DNA from: CAXBDP01 sp963974465
GTDB lineage: Bacteria > Bacteroidota > Bacteroidia > Cytophagales > Cyclobacteriaceae
NCBI GenBank assembly: GCA_049340005.1
Contig: JBMPIY010000005.1
DNA: 64,000 nt
Direction: 5' to 3' (one strand)
Shown: piece by piece, positions 1-8,825 of the stretch
Position numbering within the stretch: position 1 is the first letter of the stretch
Layout: every line of letters begins with the position of its first letter
Translations under genes and position numbers: made by a program
The notes under the pieces: generated by a model
Databases searched by the model: none
What the model was told of the DNA's origin: nothing
What the model saw: only the letters and a program-made list of their open reading frames with translations

Positions 1-1688
1 CCTCAGCCTGTATCATAAAGGACGGCGAAATAATCGCCGCTACAGAGGAGGAAAGATTTACACGTATTAAGCATTGGGCTGGATTTCCCGAATTGAGCAT
101 TAAGTTTTGCCTAAAAGAAGCAAATATCGAGGTGACTCAATTAGACGGAATTGCCATTTCGAGAGATCCTTCTGCCAATATTCATAAGAAAATAATGCAT
201 GCGGCCAAGAAAATGGTAAGCATCAAAAGCCTTAAAGATAGACTATCGAACTCCTTGAAAGTAGGTAATGCCAAAGAGCAATTAGCAGACTGTTTTGGAG
301 TAAATGTAAAAGATATAAAAGCAAAATTATATCAAGTAGAGCATCACCGCAGTCACTTAGCAAGTGCATATTTTCCTTCTCCCTTTCCTGAAGCAGCATT
401 GCTTTCTATTGATGGTTTTGGAGATTTCACTAGTACCATGACTGGTATTGGCAAAGACGGCCAAATTACCGTTTTTGATTCAGTGATTTATCCTCATTCT
501 ATAGGGATTTTCTATACAGGGCTTACTCAATACTTGGGTTTTCCGAATTATGGTGATGAATACAAAGTGATGGGTTTGGCGCCATATGGTGAGCCTAAAT
601 ATTGTGATGAATTAAAGAAGGTGATTTTCCCAACCAGCGATGGACTTTTTAAATTAGAAACCAAGTACTTCAAACACGCTAAGGAAGGTGTAAGTATGTC
701 ATGGGAAGGTGGAGAACCCCATATTGATCCGATCTTCTCGCCGGAATTGGAAAATCTGCTCGGTACAGCTAGAAAAAAGGGAGAACCATTAGAGCAAAAG
801 CATAAGGATTTAGCTACCTCGGTTCAAAAGGTAACAGAAGATATCATTTTTCACCTGATGAACTCATTGCACGCCAAAACAGGCCTAGATAGTATATGTG
901 TGGCGGGAGGTGTAGCACAAAATTCAGTTGCTAATGGAAAAATTACGCGCAATACACCATTCAAAAATATATATGTCCCATCTGCTGGACATGATGCAGG
1001 GACGGCTGCTGGAGCTGCTATGTATGTGTACCACCAAATTTTAAAGCAACCTAGAGTTGCTCCAATTTGGCATGCATATACCGGATCAAAATTCTCTGAT
1101 AAGGAAATTAAGGAAGTACTAGCTCAAAATAATATAAGCTATCTAGAGCTTACAGATGAGGAATTATACGACAAAGTAACTAACCGCTTGATAGATTCTG
1201 GCGTTGTGGGATGGTTTCAGGGGAGAGCTGAGTTCGGACCAAGAGCCTTAGGCAACCGCTCAATTTTGGCGGATCCCAGAAGAACTGATGCGAAGGATTT
1301 GCTCAATGAAAAAATCAAACGTAGAGAAAGCTTTAGACCTTTTGCGCCATCGATACTTGCAGAATATGTAGAGGAGTACTTCGAGGTAAATGATAAGGTG
1401 CCATTTATGGAGAAGGTTTTTCCAATCAAAGAAGAAAAACATTCTGTAATCCCAGCAGTGACCCATGTGGATGGCACAGGTCGTTTGCAGTCTGTGGATA
1501 AGGAGTTTTCACCCAGATACCATGCCTTAATTAGTGCTTTCAAAGCAAAAACAGGAGTACCAGTTTTGTTGAATACATCTTTCAATGAAAATGAGCCGAT
1601 TGTAAATAATCCGCAAGAAGCACTAAATTGCTTTCTTCGTACCAAAATGGATATGTTGGTTATGGGCAATATTGTAGTCGAAAGATAA
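1..1688 (+). CDS. Carbamoyltransferase, NodU/CmcH/TobZ family (5' end outside window)
   Basis: The frame is open from base 3 with no start codon before the conserved region, so the gene begins upstream; about 561 residues are visible. The family moves a carbamoyl group from carbamoyl phosphate onto a hydroxyl of a sugar or metabolite, through a carbamoyl-adenylate. The first visible residues (KDGEIIAATEEERFTRIKH) match the N-terminal ASKHA-like domain, and EHHRSHLASAY near base 340 carries the conserved histidines. The C-terminal YrdC-like adenylate-forming domain shows GRAEFGPRALGNRS near base 1225 and FRPFAPS near 1340. It stands 52 bp before a glycosyltransferase, so decoration of a surface polysaccharide is the likely role; the substrate is inferred only. 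A TTG at base 93 could be mistaken for the start, but homology continues upstream of it. Confidence 0.9.
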   Translation, partial: SACIIKDGEIIAATEEERFTRIKHWAGFPELSIKFCLKEANIEVTQLDGIAISRDPSANIHKKIMHAAKKMVSIKSLKDRLSNSLKVGNAKEQLADCFGVNVKDIKAKLYQVEHHRSHLASAYFPSPFPEAALLSIDGFGDFTSTMTGIGKDGQITVFDSVIYPHSIGIFYTGLTQYLGFPNYGDEYKVMGLAPYGEPKYCDELKKVIFPTSDGLFKLETKYFKHAKEGVSMSWEGGEPHIDPIFSPELENLLGTARKKGEPLEQKHKDLATSVQKVTEDIIFHLMNSLHAKTGLDSICVAGGVAQNSVANGKITRNTPFKNIYVPSAGHDAGTAAGAAMYVYHQILKQPRVAPIWHAYTGSKFSDKEIKEVLAQNNISYLELTDEELYDKVTNRLIDSGVVGWFQGRAEFGPRALGNRSILADPRRTDAKDLLNEKIKRRESFRPFAPSILAEYVEEYFEVNDKVPFMEKVFPIKEEKHSVIPAVTHVDGTGRLQSVDKEFSPRYHALISAFKAKTGVPVLLNTSFNENEPIVNNPQEALNCFLRTKMDMLVMGNIVVER

Positions 1689-1740
1689 TTTCATAAAGCT
1701 CAATCCAGTTCCAATCTTTTACCATCAAAACTCAAGAGCA

Positions 1741-2475
1741 TTGCTGATATCTCTGATCACTGTTTGCTACAATTCAGCCCAAACGCTGGAACGAACCATT
1801 CAATCAGTGGCTAGTCAGACTTATGCTAATTTTGAGTACATCATTGTAGATGGTGCTTCTACTGATGGTACGATTGAAATTATTAAGGCACATTCTGATT
1901 TTGTGTCAAAATGGATTTCAGAACCAGATAAGGGAATTTACGATGCAATGAACAAAGGCATTGACATGGCAACTGGCGAGGTAATTGGTTTCCTAAATGC
2001 GGATGATGTATTTGCCAATGATAGTATCCTAGCCCAAGTAGCTCAAAGTTTTGATGATGCTCAGCTCGAAGCAGTTTTTGGGGATATAGAATTTGTGAAA
2101 GATGGGAGAGTAGTAAGGAAATATTCCTCCCGCCATTTTCAGCCTCACAATTTTGCGGATGGTCTGATGCCGGCGCATCCAAGTTTCTATGCCCGTAAAT
2201 CTCTTTATAATCGTTCTGGTAATTTCAGGACAGATTTTAAAATAGCCGCTGATTTTGATTTATTGCTACGTATGTTAAAAGTCCATCAAGCGAATTTTAA
2301 ATACCTGCCAATCACTTTTGTAAAGATGGCGCCAGGAGGCGTAAGTAATCAATCTTTCAAAAGCCGCATTTTACTCAATAAAGAAATCATGCAATCCTGC
2401 AAAGAGCATGGTGTGAAAACAAACACTCTCAGAGTCTATTCAAAATACCTCAAAAAGATTTTCGAATACATTTAA
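1741..2475 (+). CDS. Family 2 glycosyltransferase (GT-A fold), WcaE-like
   Basis: A 244-residue cytoplasmic or membrane-associated glycosyltransferase that would add one sugar from a nucleotide-sugar donor during polysaccharide assembly. It opens with the family signature SLITVCYNSAQTL, followed by VDGASTDGT and the DXD-like LNADDVF that binds the metal and donor phosphate. The ending AADFDLLLRML followed by a conserved Gly-Gly-Val-Ser resembles colanic-acid-type WcaE enzymes. The start chosen is TTG at 1741, because the conserved first beta strand begins at residue 2 and no ATG or GTG fits better; the upstream GAG is a weak ribosome binding site. It follows the carbamoyltransferase on the same strand and probably shares its transcript. 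Acceptor and sugar are unknown. Confidence 0.88.
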   Translation: MLISLITVCYNSAQTLERTIQSVASQTYANFEYIIVDGASTDGTIEIIKAHSDFVSKWISEPDKGIYDAMNKGIDMATGEVIGFLNADDVFANDSILAQVAQSFDDAQLEAVFGDIEFVKDGRVVRKYSSRHFQPHNFADGLMPAHPSFYARKSLYNRSGNFRTDFKIAADFDLLLRMLKVHQANFKYLPITFVKMAPGGVSNQSFKSRILLNKEIMQSCKEHGVKTNTLRVYSKYLKKIFEYI

Positions 2476-2478
2476 ACA

Positions 2479-2690
2479 ATCTGCGTAAATCTCCGCGCGC
2501 TCTGCGGTTTTGAGAAGAGGAATTTAAACGCAGAGAAACGCCAAGGGAAGACGCTGAGTTCGCAGAGAAAAATTCACCATTCCTAATCCATAATCAAGCC
2601 ATATTACTCCCTCCCTGACGCTGAATTCGTAGAGAAGAAACACAATCCTTCGCGCCCTCTGCGTAAATCTCTGCGCGCTCTGCGGTTTTG
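2479..2690. repeat. Dispersed 'CTCTGCG' repeat, two direct copies with an inverted arm
   Basis: Two direct copies of about 33 bp lie at 2480-2512 and 2659-2690. Both read CTGCGTAAATCT then a CGCGCGCTC or GCGCGCTC block and TGCGGTTTTG. Between them, 2525-2567 carries an arm of the opposite sense (AACGCAGAGAAACGCC, then CGCTGAG and CGCAGAGA). GC-rich words of this kind are dispersed in many Bacteroidota genomes. The block fills the gap between the GT2 gene and the convergent GT4 gene and has no coding potential I trust. Confidence 0.75.
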
Positions 2691-2756
2691 AAAAAAGAAG
2701 AGTTTAATCGAAGAGATGCCCAATTGAAGAAACTAATCCCATTAAAGAAAATTGAT

Positions 2757-3884
2757 CTATTCAGCTTCAATCTCTCTTCCCAACTCTTCAAACAACTCCT
2801 CATGCCTCTCAGCAACTTTATCCCAAGTAAAATTTTCTATCACCCGATTATACGAGTTTTCACCCAGTTGCTTCTTACTTTCGCCTGATAAATTCTTAAA
2901 ATCAATTAGTGCATCTGCAACTAATTGGGCATCTCGCGCTTCTAGCAAATATCCGTTGTTACTGTCGACCAATTCTGCCGTAGCGCCTACATCTGAAACG
3001 ATAATGGGCTTTGAAAATGACATGGCTTCCAGCACAACTGTAGGCATGCCTTCAAACCAAGTTGGAAGTAAAAATATATCACAATCAGCATAAGCTTGGT
3101 TGAGCTCTTCATCAGAAAGAAATCCATGACAAATCACATTTGGCCATGGATTGCCAGTCGAATAGTGATCAAACAATGGCCCTTTGCCTACAAGATGAAA
3201 TTCAAAGTCGACTAAAATTGATCTTCGATTTAATAGCTCAACAGCCTCGAATAAGGTTCCTATTCCTTTATTGTATGCAAATCTGCTTACAAAAAGGACT
3301 TGAATTTTGGAGTTAGCTTTTGGTAAGACTTTCTCTTTTGGTATCACGCCATTCGGCAATACTACTACAGACTCACTTTTTTTGATATTCTTTTTAAGAA
3401 TATGACTCAATTTGCCACCTAAGGAAACCACATGCCTGCTTCTATTAAAGAGATATTTAAAAACCTCCCGAAAGACAAAACCCATGATATTTTCCTTAAA
3501 GCCTTCTACTTGGAAGGACTCAAGTCCATGTGGATTTAAAATTAATCGATGGCTGAATTTTCTAATATTAAACCAAACAGATAAGCCTTGAGAATATATA
3601 ATAGCTTGATTATCAATTTTATCGATCTCATGGGCTACTCTTCTGGAGTATTCGTAACACTGTTTAAGGTAGAATTTTTCAGGATCAATTGGCTTAATTT
3701 GAATTTCAGTAATCGCATCAAATCCATTGAAAATGTTTTCATTATGCGGATGAATCACAAATAACTCTACATTATTTCTTTGAGCTAGCGATTCTGCAAG
3801 CAATCGGGAATGTCGCTGCATACCCCCAACCGAATGAGGAAAAATACCATCAGTGCATAGAATAACTTGGAGCTTTCTCTTCAT
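2757..3884 (-). CDS. Family 4 glycosyltransferase (GT-B fold)
   Basis: A 375-residue retaining glycosyltransferase of the GT4 / glycosyl transferases group 1 type. The N-terminal Rossmann domain opens with VILCTDGIFPHSVGGMQRH, including the glycine-rich acceptor-side loop. The C-terminal donor-binding domain shows LFVSRFAYNKGIGTLFEA, VGKGP, and the EX7E region LPTWFEGMPTVVLEAMSFSK, whose two glutamates bracket the donor site. It starts inside the 3' end of the epimerase gene (35-bp overlap), so the two are translationally linked and probably act on the same polysaccharide. No membrane segment or signal peptide is evident. The sugar transferred cannot be read from sequence. Confidence 0.9.
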   Translation of the reverse strand: MKRKLQVILCTDGIFPHSVGGMQRHSRLLAESLAQRNNVELFVIHPHNENIFNGFDAITEIQIKPIDPEKFYLKQCYEYSRRVAHEIDKIDNQAIIYSQGLSVWFNIRKFSHRLILNPHGLESFQVEGFKENIMGFVFREVFKYLFNRSRHVVSLGGKLSHILKKNIKKSESVVVLPNGVIPKEKVLPKANSKIQVLFVSRFAYNKGIGTLFEAVELLNRRSILVDFEFHLVGKGPLFDHYSTGNPWPNVICHGFLSDEELNQAYADCDIFLLPTWFEGMPTVVLEAMSFSKPIIVSDVGATAELVDSNNGYLLEARDAQLVADALIDFKNLSGESKKQLGENSYNRVIENFTWDKVAERHEELFEELGREIEAE

Positions 3885-4788
3885 TCATTAAATCTTTGAT
3901 GCCTTCGGATAAGTTTATTTGTGGTTTCCAGCCAGTTTTTTCAATTACTTTTGAAATATCGGCCATTAAATGCATTCTTTCTACTTTTCGAATTCGCGCA
4001 GGATTTTGCTCCACGGTAATTTTTTCTTGAAGCGCATTTTCAAATTCTGCCACCACTTCCAAAACTGAATATTCTATTCCGCTCCCGATATTATATGTAT
4101 CCAAACCAGCGGGAGGATTGAAAACCAATCGACTCACAAATTCCGCCATATCAGAAGTATGAATGAAATCTCTCTTCGGCTCAAGGTTACCCAATTGGAT
4201 TGTTCTTTTGCCTTCCTTTAACTGCTTTTCTATTTCTGGGATAAGGTGCGGGTTTGTTTCATTCGGGCCAAAAGCATTGAAAAACCTTCCTACTACTGTT
4301 GGCACTCCTGTCATTTGATGAAAATCTGCACAAAGATATTCGCCTGTAATTTTAGATAAACCATAAATATCCAAAGGATCCTTTTCATCAGTTTCACGAA
4401 TTGGGTGATCTATTATTGGATACACAGCAGCTGTAGATGCGAAAAATAGGCAATCAAGATTATCTAATTTAGCCGCAGCCTCCAAAATATTCTTGGTTCC
4501 TTGTATATTGGTTTTACTTGATTCGAAAGGGTATTTATTGCAGTCAGGAATAAAGTGAATGGCCGCTAAATGAATAATGATATCTGGAGAAATATCGCTA
4601 ATCACTTTTATGATATATTCCTTATCCAAAATATCAAGCTCATGAAATTTGTCTTCATCAATGGTAATAAAATCTTTGTTACCATAAGATAGGTTGTCAA
4701 TTACATAAATATCATGCTCATCTGAAAGTTTATTCACTAAGGCTGAGCCAATAAAGCCAGCACCGCCAGTAACTAATATTTTTCCCAT
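3850..4788 (-). CDS. NAD-dependent sugar epimerase/dehydratase (extended SDR, GalE-like)
   Basis: A 312-residue extended short-chain dehydrogenase acting on a nucleotide sugar. The NAD-binding motif is at the N-terminus (KILVTGGAGFIGSALV, TGxxGxxG). A conserved aspartate strand, HLAAIHF and FFASTAAVYP with the catalytic serine/threonine follow, and YGLSKITGEYL supplies the YxxxK pair. RDFIHTSDMAEFV is the usual substrate-side motif. The family includes UDP-glucose 4-epimerase and dTDP-glucose dehydratase; the closest resemblance is to GalE/WbpP-like epimerases, but the exact substrate is not settled. It is the first gene of a two-gene minus-strand unit with the GT4 gene, and about 210 bp of AT-rich DNA separate it from the divergent WecA-like gene. 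Confidence 0.88.
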   Translation of the reverse strand: MGKILVTGGAGFIGSALVNKLSDEHDIYVIDNLSYGNKDFITIDEDKFHELDILDKEYIIKVISDISPDIIIHLAAIHFIPDCNKYPFESSKTNIQGTKNILEAAAKLDNLDCLFFASTAAVYPIIDHPIRETDEKDPLDIYGLSKITGEYLCADFHQMTGVPTVVGRFFNAFGPNETNPHLIPEIEKQLKEGKRTIQLGNLEPKRDFIHTSDMAEFVSRLVFNPPAGLDTYNIGSGIEYSVLEVVAEFENALQEKITVEQNPARIRKVERMHLMADISKVIEKTGWKPQINLSEGIKDLMNEEKAPSYSMH

Positions 4789-4947
4789 CTATTTAATTGT
4801 GCTTTTATGGCTTCAAATTACTAAGATCATTTGCCTTGTCATAGCAAATTTTAGTTTTTAGCTTAATTAGAAATTTTATACAAGGATGAGAACTTATTTT
4901 CAAGTAATTTTAATTTATATTAATATAGTCTAATACTGACTCCACTC

Positions 4948-4978
4948 TTCAAATTTCGATTTTTAGATTGTACCTTCG
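4948..4978 (+). promoter_or_regulatory. Bacteroidota-type promoter of the WecA-like gene
   Basis: A -7 element TACCTTCG at 4971-4978 is preceded by exactly 19 bp and TTCA at 4948-4951. The architecture matches the tRNA-Glu, sucC and gapA promoters in this window. The start codon lies 22 bp downstream. Confidence 0.45.
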
Positions 4979-5000
4979 ACTTGCGTAATTCACATCATTA

Positions 5001-5942
5001 ATGAAGTATTTTTTCGTAATTATTGTGCTGTTTATTATTGAGCTAGTCTATTTTAGAATTGCCAAACAGTACAAAATTGTAGATGTACCCAATAGCAGGA
5101 GTTCCCACAAAGGTGAGATTGTAAGGGGCGGGGGAATAATATTTGCATTAAGCGCCATTTGTCTCGAAATCTATTTAGGCTTTCCCCATCCTTATTTTAT
5201 GGCAGGTCTAATCATAGTCTCCTTTATAAGTTTTGTAGACGATATTCACTCATTGCCAAACAGAGTACGGCTTTTAGTGCATTTTCTTGCTGTGGCTTTA
5301 ATGTTTCTCGATACTACAATTATAGAATCTCATTGGTGGTTATTGATTATTATGGCTATAGTGGTTACCGGTTTTTTGAATGCATTTAATTTCATGGATG
5401 GAATTAACGGTATCACTGGAGCTTATGGTCTTATCACCATTATTTCGCTTACTATTATCAATGAGTTTTTTATACCCTTTATACCTTCTGAGTTGGGTGT
5501 ATTTGTTTTACTGGGGCTGTTGGTATTCAATTATTTTAACTTTAGAGTTAAGGCGAGATGCTTCGCAGGGGATGTAGGAAGTATTTCGCTCCCCTTTATT
5601 ATTGCCTTTTTTATTTTGAAACTCTACTTTATTTCACAAGCACCCATCCTGATATTATTATTGGCAGTTTATGGAGTAGATTCAGTTAACACTATATTAA
5701 AAAGGGTGCTTATTGGAGAAAATATTTTCATGCCTCACCGCACGCATTTATACCAGATTCTTGTACATAAAAAGCAATTTAGTCATCTACAAGTATCTAC
5801 AATTTATGCTTTTGTTCAATTAAGTATCAATGTGCTTGTAGTCTCATTAATGGACATCCCATTCAATACACAGATAGTAATTTCAATTAGTGGATTACTG
5901 TTTTTGACAGCTATTTACTGGGTACTGGTAAGACGCTTGTGA
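5001..5942 (+). CDS. Polyprenyl-phosphate N-acetylhexosamine-1-phosphate transferase (WecA/MraY family)
   Basis: A 313-residue polytopic inner-membrane enzyme, about ten hydrophobic segments, that loads the first phosphosugar onto undecaprenyl phosphate to start a glycan chain. Family signatures visible: PNSRSSHKGEIVRGGG near the N-terminus, FVDDI (the DD metal and substrate motif), FNFMDGINGI, CFAGDVGSIS, and the C-terminal MPHRTHLYQ histidine loop. Length and motifs fit WecA/WbpL-type initiating transferases better than MraY (about 360 residues). It is probably the initiating enzyme of the O-antigen or capsule-like polymer built by the neighbouring glycosyltransferases. A Bacteroidota-type promoter sits just upstream. 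Confidence 0.9.
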   Translation: MKYFFVIIVLFIIELVYFRIAKQYKIVDVPNSRSSHKGEIVRGGGIIFALSAICLEIYLGFPHPYFMAGLIIVSFISFVDDIHSLPNRVRLLVHFLAVALMFLDTTIIESHWWLLIIMAIVVTGFLNAFNFMDGINGITGAYGLITIISLTIINEFFIPFIPSELGVFVLLGLLVFNYFNFRVKARCFAGDVGSISLPFIIAFFILKLYFISQAPILILLLAVYGVDSVNTILKRVLIGENIFMPHRTHLYQILVHKKQFSHLQVSTIYAFVQLSINVLVVSLMDIPFNTQIVISISGLLFLTAIYWVLVRRL

Positions 5943-6088
5943 AAAACTTGGGTATACATTTGTCCTTGCTTAAATTGAAAATTATTAGATATGCTAAATA
6001 ATTGTTAATATTATTACTCCAATCAAGCTTTAATACATTTTTTTTGTAATTTTATTGATTACTCAACCAACCAACCACAATAAAACCT

Positions 6089-8011
6089 ATGTTCTTCAAG
6101 CTTTTAAGTAGTTTGAAAATTCTCCCTAGATGGATCATTGTAATAATTGACCTTACATTGATTCTTATCTCCTCATTAATTGCCTATTCACTTCGGTTCA
6201 ATTTTGATGTAGCCGAATTATATAGAGTCAATTTTTTGTATGGAGTTGGTTTATTTACCCTTGCTGGTGGACTTAGCATACTTGCCACAAAAAGTTATCA
6301 GGGTATTATCCGGTACACTAATATGGAGGATAGTATTCGAATTTTTGGTACATGTACCATCACCACTTTGATAGCTCTTACCTTTCAATTAATATATTTT
6401 GGCGCACTGCATCTCTTTTTCTTGCCAGTATCTGTATTGCTTATTTCCTATGCCCTCTCTATTATATTCTTGGTAAGTTATAGAGTATTAGTCAAATACC
6501 TATTCACTTATTATACTCAGAATTTTAAGAAGAAATCAAATATCATTCTCTTTGGTGCTGGTAATTCTGGTCGGATTACTCAGCAAATACTAGAACATGA
6601 TAAAGGTTCTCGTTTTAAGGTAATTGCCTTTTTGGATGATGACCCAAATAAAATTGGGAAGAAGATAAATGGTGTAAAGATTTACTCTGCTAAAAGGAAG
6701 CTGGAAACTACATTCGAGGAATTGAACATTCATGAATTAATTATTTGTGTACAGAATCTCTCCTTGGAACGTAAAAATGAAATCGTAAAAAAATCTCTTA
6801 AACGCAAGATTAAGATTAGGACTGTTCCTCCAGCTGATCAATGGGTAGAAGGTTCTTTTAGTCTTCTCCAGATTAAGGATTTGCGAGTGGAAGACTTACT
6901 AGGTCGTGCTCCAATTACATTGAAGGACGCTAACATTGGTCGCGAACTTAAAGGAAAGTCTATCCTCGTAACGGGTGCTGCAGGTTCAATTGGCTCTGAG
7001 ATAACAAGACAAGTATTAGAATACGACATTAGCAATATCATTATGGTAGACCAAGCTGAAACAAGCTTGTTCGATTTGGAAGCAGAATTGAAACAGAGAT
7101 TCAAATCTTCTACCAAGAAAATGAATTTTGTTTTAGCTGATATTAGAAATTTGGATCGGATGGAAAAGATTTTCATTCAATTCCAGCCAAATGTGGTCTT
7201 TCATGCGGCAGCCTACAAACATGTACCAATGGTAGAAGCGCACCCCTATGAAGCAATACAATGCAACATAAAGGGAACCATGCAGTTGGCTGATCTGTCA
7301 TCCAAATTCAAGATTGAAAAATTTGTGATGATTTCCACCGACAAAGCTGTAAATCCAACCAACGTAATGGGAGCCAGCAAAAGAGTGGCAGAGATTTATG
7401 TTCAGTCTCTGAATAACTTTATGAGGAGTTCTCAAAGTGAGATCGGAACGCAATTTATTACTACTCGCTTTGGGAATGTCTTGGGTTCAAATGGTTCTGT
7501 CATTCCTACTTTTCGTAAGCAAATAGAAAAAGGTGGTCCTCTTACTGTTACACATAAAGATGTCACTCGCTATTTTATGACAATTCCTGAAGCTTGTCAG
7601 CTAGTGCTTGAGGCGGGTTCTATGGGTAAAGGCGGTGAAATATTTATGTTTGATATGGGTAAGCCAATCAAAATTGTAGACTTGGCTAAGCTGATGATCA
7701 AGCTGTATGGATTTAGTGAGGATGATATCAAAATTGAGTTTACAGGCTTACGTCCAGGTGAGAAGATAAAGGAAGAGTTGCTAACCTCTGCAGAAAAATC
7801 GTTACCAACTTATCACAATAAAATTACAATTGCCCAAGTAACCGAGTACGATTATTTAGAAGTTCATCGCAAAATCTCTGAACTAGTTTGTGATTCATCA
7901 TGCGATGAATTTGAAATGGTGAGCAAAATCAAATTACTAGTGCCAGAATTTAAATCTAATGTCTCTCGCTTTTCTGCATTAGATAGGGATTCAAAGGCTA
8001 TAGCTAATTGA
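6089..8011 (+). CDS. Membrane nucleotide-sugar 4,6-dehydratase/epimerase, FlaA1/CapD family
   Basis: A 640-residue protein with about four N-terminal transmembrane helices (residues 15-135) and two Rossmann-type domains. The first (residues 150-270) has a CoA-binding-like nucleotide site, LFGAGNSGR. The second is the catalytic SDR domain, opening with VTGAAGSIGSE near residue 295, then FHAAAYKHVPMVE, STDKAVNPTNVMGASKR and TTRFGNVLGSNGSV. Met replaces the usual catalytic Tyr of YxxxK (NVMGASK), as is normal in this long membrane subfamily. The known reaction is dehydration of UDP-GlcNAc to a 4-keto-6-deoxy sugar used for FucNAc/QuiNAc-type sugars. It follows the WecA-like gene in the same direction, 146 bp on, so it likely supplies the sugar for that chain. 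Confidence 0.9.
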   Translation: MFFKLLSSLKILPRWIIVIIDLTLILISSLIAYSLRFNFDVAELYRVNFLYGVGLFTLAGGLSILATKSYQGIIRYTNMEDSIRIFGTCTITTLIALTFQLIYFGALHLFFLPVSVLLISYALSIIFLVSYRVLVKYLFTYYTQNFKKKSNIILFGAGNSGRITQQILEHDKGSRFKVIAFLDDDPNKIGKKINGVKIYSAKRKLETTFEELNIHELIICVQNLSLERKNEIVKKSLKRKIKIRTVPPADQWVEGSFSLLQIKDLRVEDLLGRAPITLKDANIGRELKGKSILVTGAAGSIGSEITRQVLEYDISNIIMVDQAETSLFDLEAELKQRFKSSTKKMNFVLADIRNLDRMEKIFIQFQPNVVFHAAAYKHVPMVEAHPYEAIQCNIKGTMQLADLSSKFKIEKFVMISTDKAVNPTNVMGASKRVAEIYVQSLNNFMRSSQSEIGTQFITTRFGNVLGSNGSVIPTFRKQIEKGGPLTVTHKDVTRYFMTIPEACQLVLEAGSMGKGGEIFMFDMGKPIKIVDLAKLMIKLYGFSEDDIKIEFTGLRPGEKIKEELLTSAEKSLPTYHNKITIAQVTEYDYLEVHRKISELVCDSSCDEFEMVSKIKLLVPEFKSNVSRFSALDRDSKAIAN

Positions 8012-8780
8012 TGATTTTCACTTCACACTTTTCATAAAATTTCCAGTCTACTTTCCGCTAAGTTTGAAAATTGAGTATTCTATTCTTATGAGATTACTTT
8101 CCGGTAGAAATTAAAATATATTTTAATTTCTACAATTTCATAATTGATTTCTGGACACTTTTCTTTGGTGTAACTAGGCTTCATCGAATTGCATTGCTCA
8201 TGTGTCCAAACTTGACTTGAAAACATTATTGTTTCTACCAAAGCATCCCGTGAAGAAAAGGCAAAACATAAACAAATACTTGGTTTACACGATTTGTTCA
8301 AGTCTCCATTATGCATGAAAGTCAATAAATAACTCTTCAAAAAACCAATTATACATATCATCACTAGAAATATGTCGGTAAGTATAAGGTGCTGAAGATT
8401 GAATTCTAGCGAATGTTTTATAGCCAAAGTGGAGCTTTGTCCATTCATTAGTAACAAAGCAATCCATTATATGAGATCCTTTATGCCAAAAACACCATGA
8501 TTTTGAGCTCCCTTTAAAGGGTCAATAAATACTATCTGCTTGTCCCTGAAATTTGGATGTTTGTGAATTTAGCAAATTGAAGTGCTGTTAAGCCGGATTC
8601 TATTATAGCTATACTGCACTTTATTTCATAACAAGAAAGCAGATATTTAAGGCTTTTGTTTTAAATGAAGTATCCAACTGACAAATAAAATTCAGCTTAG
8701 TTATTAATTTCCAGAATATTAGAAATGTTATGAAGACTGAAGTAGAAAACTATCATTCCATTAAAATTTAAGCACAAAAA
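8012..8780. other. Intergenic region without a convincing gene
   Basis: About 770 bp between the dehydratase gene and a minus-strand terminator. A minus-strand frame (8086-8457, TTG start, 123 codons) is open, but its translation is Cys- and Ile-rich, resembles no family I know and has no ribosome binding site. Neighbouring minus-strand frames contain several stops in phrases that look partly protein-like. A decayed gene is possible but unproven. Confidence 0.5.
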
Positions 8781-8804
8781 AAGGGAAGCATGATCGCTTC
8801 CCTT
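8781..8804 (-). terminator. Rho-independent terminator after the first DUF6089 gene
   Basis: A nine-base perfect stem, AAGGGAAGC (8781-8789) with GCTTCCCTT (8796-8804), closes the six-base loop ATGATC. Read on the minus strand it is followed by a T run (complement of 8776-8780), and it lies 22 bp past the stop of the gene ending at 8826. Confidence 0.85.
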
Positions 8805-8825
8805 TCAATGTTTTATATAGGTATG

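Noticed and set aside
2479..2690. CRISPR or ncRNA
   Set aside because: Two copies only, with an inverted arm; it matches a dispersed GC-rich repeat instead.
8086..8457. 123-codon minus-strand open frame in the gap after the dehydratase gene
   Set aside because: TTG start, no ribosome binding site, Cys/Ile-rich translation with no recognisable domain; the neighbouring frames are equally plausible or implausible.
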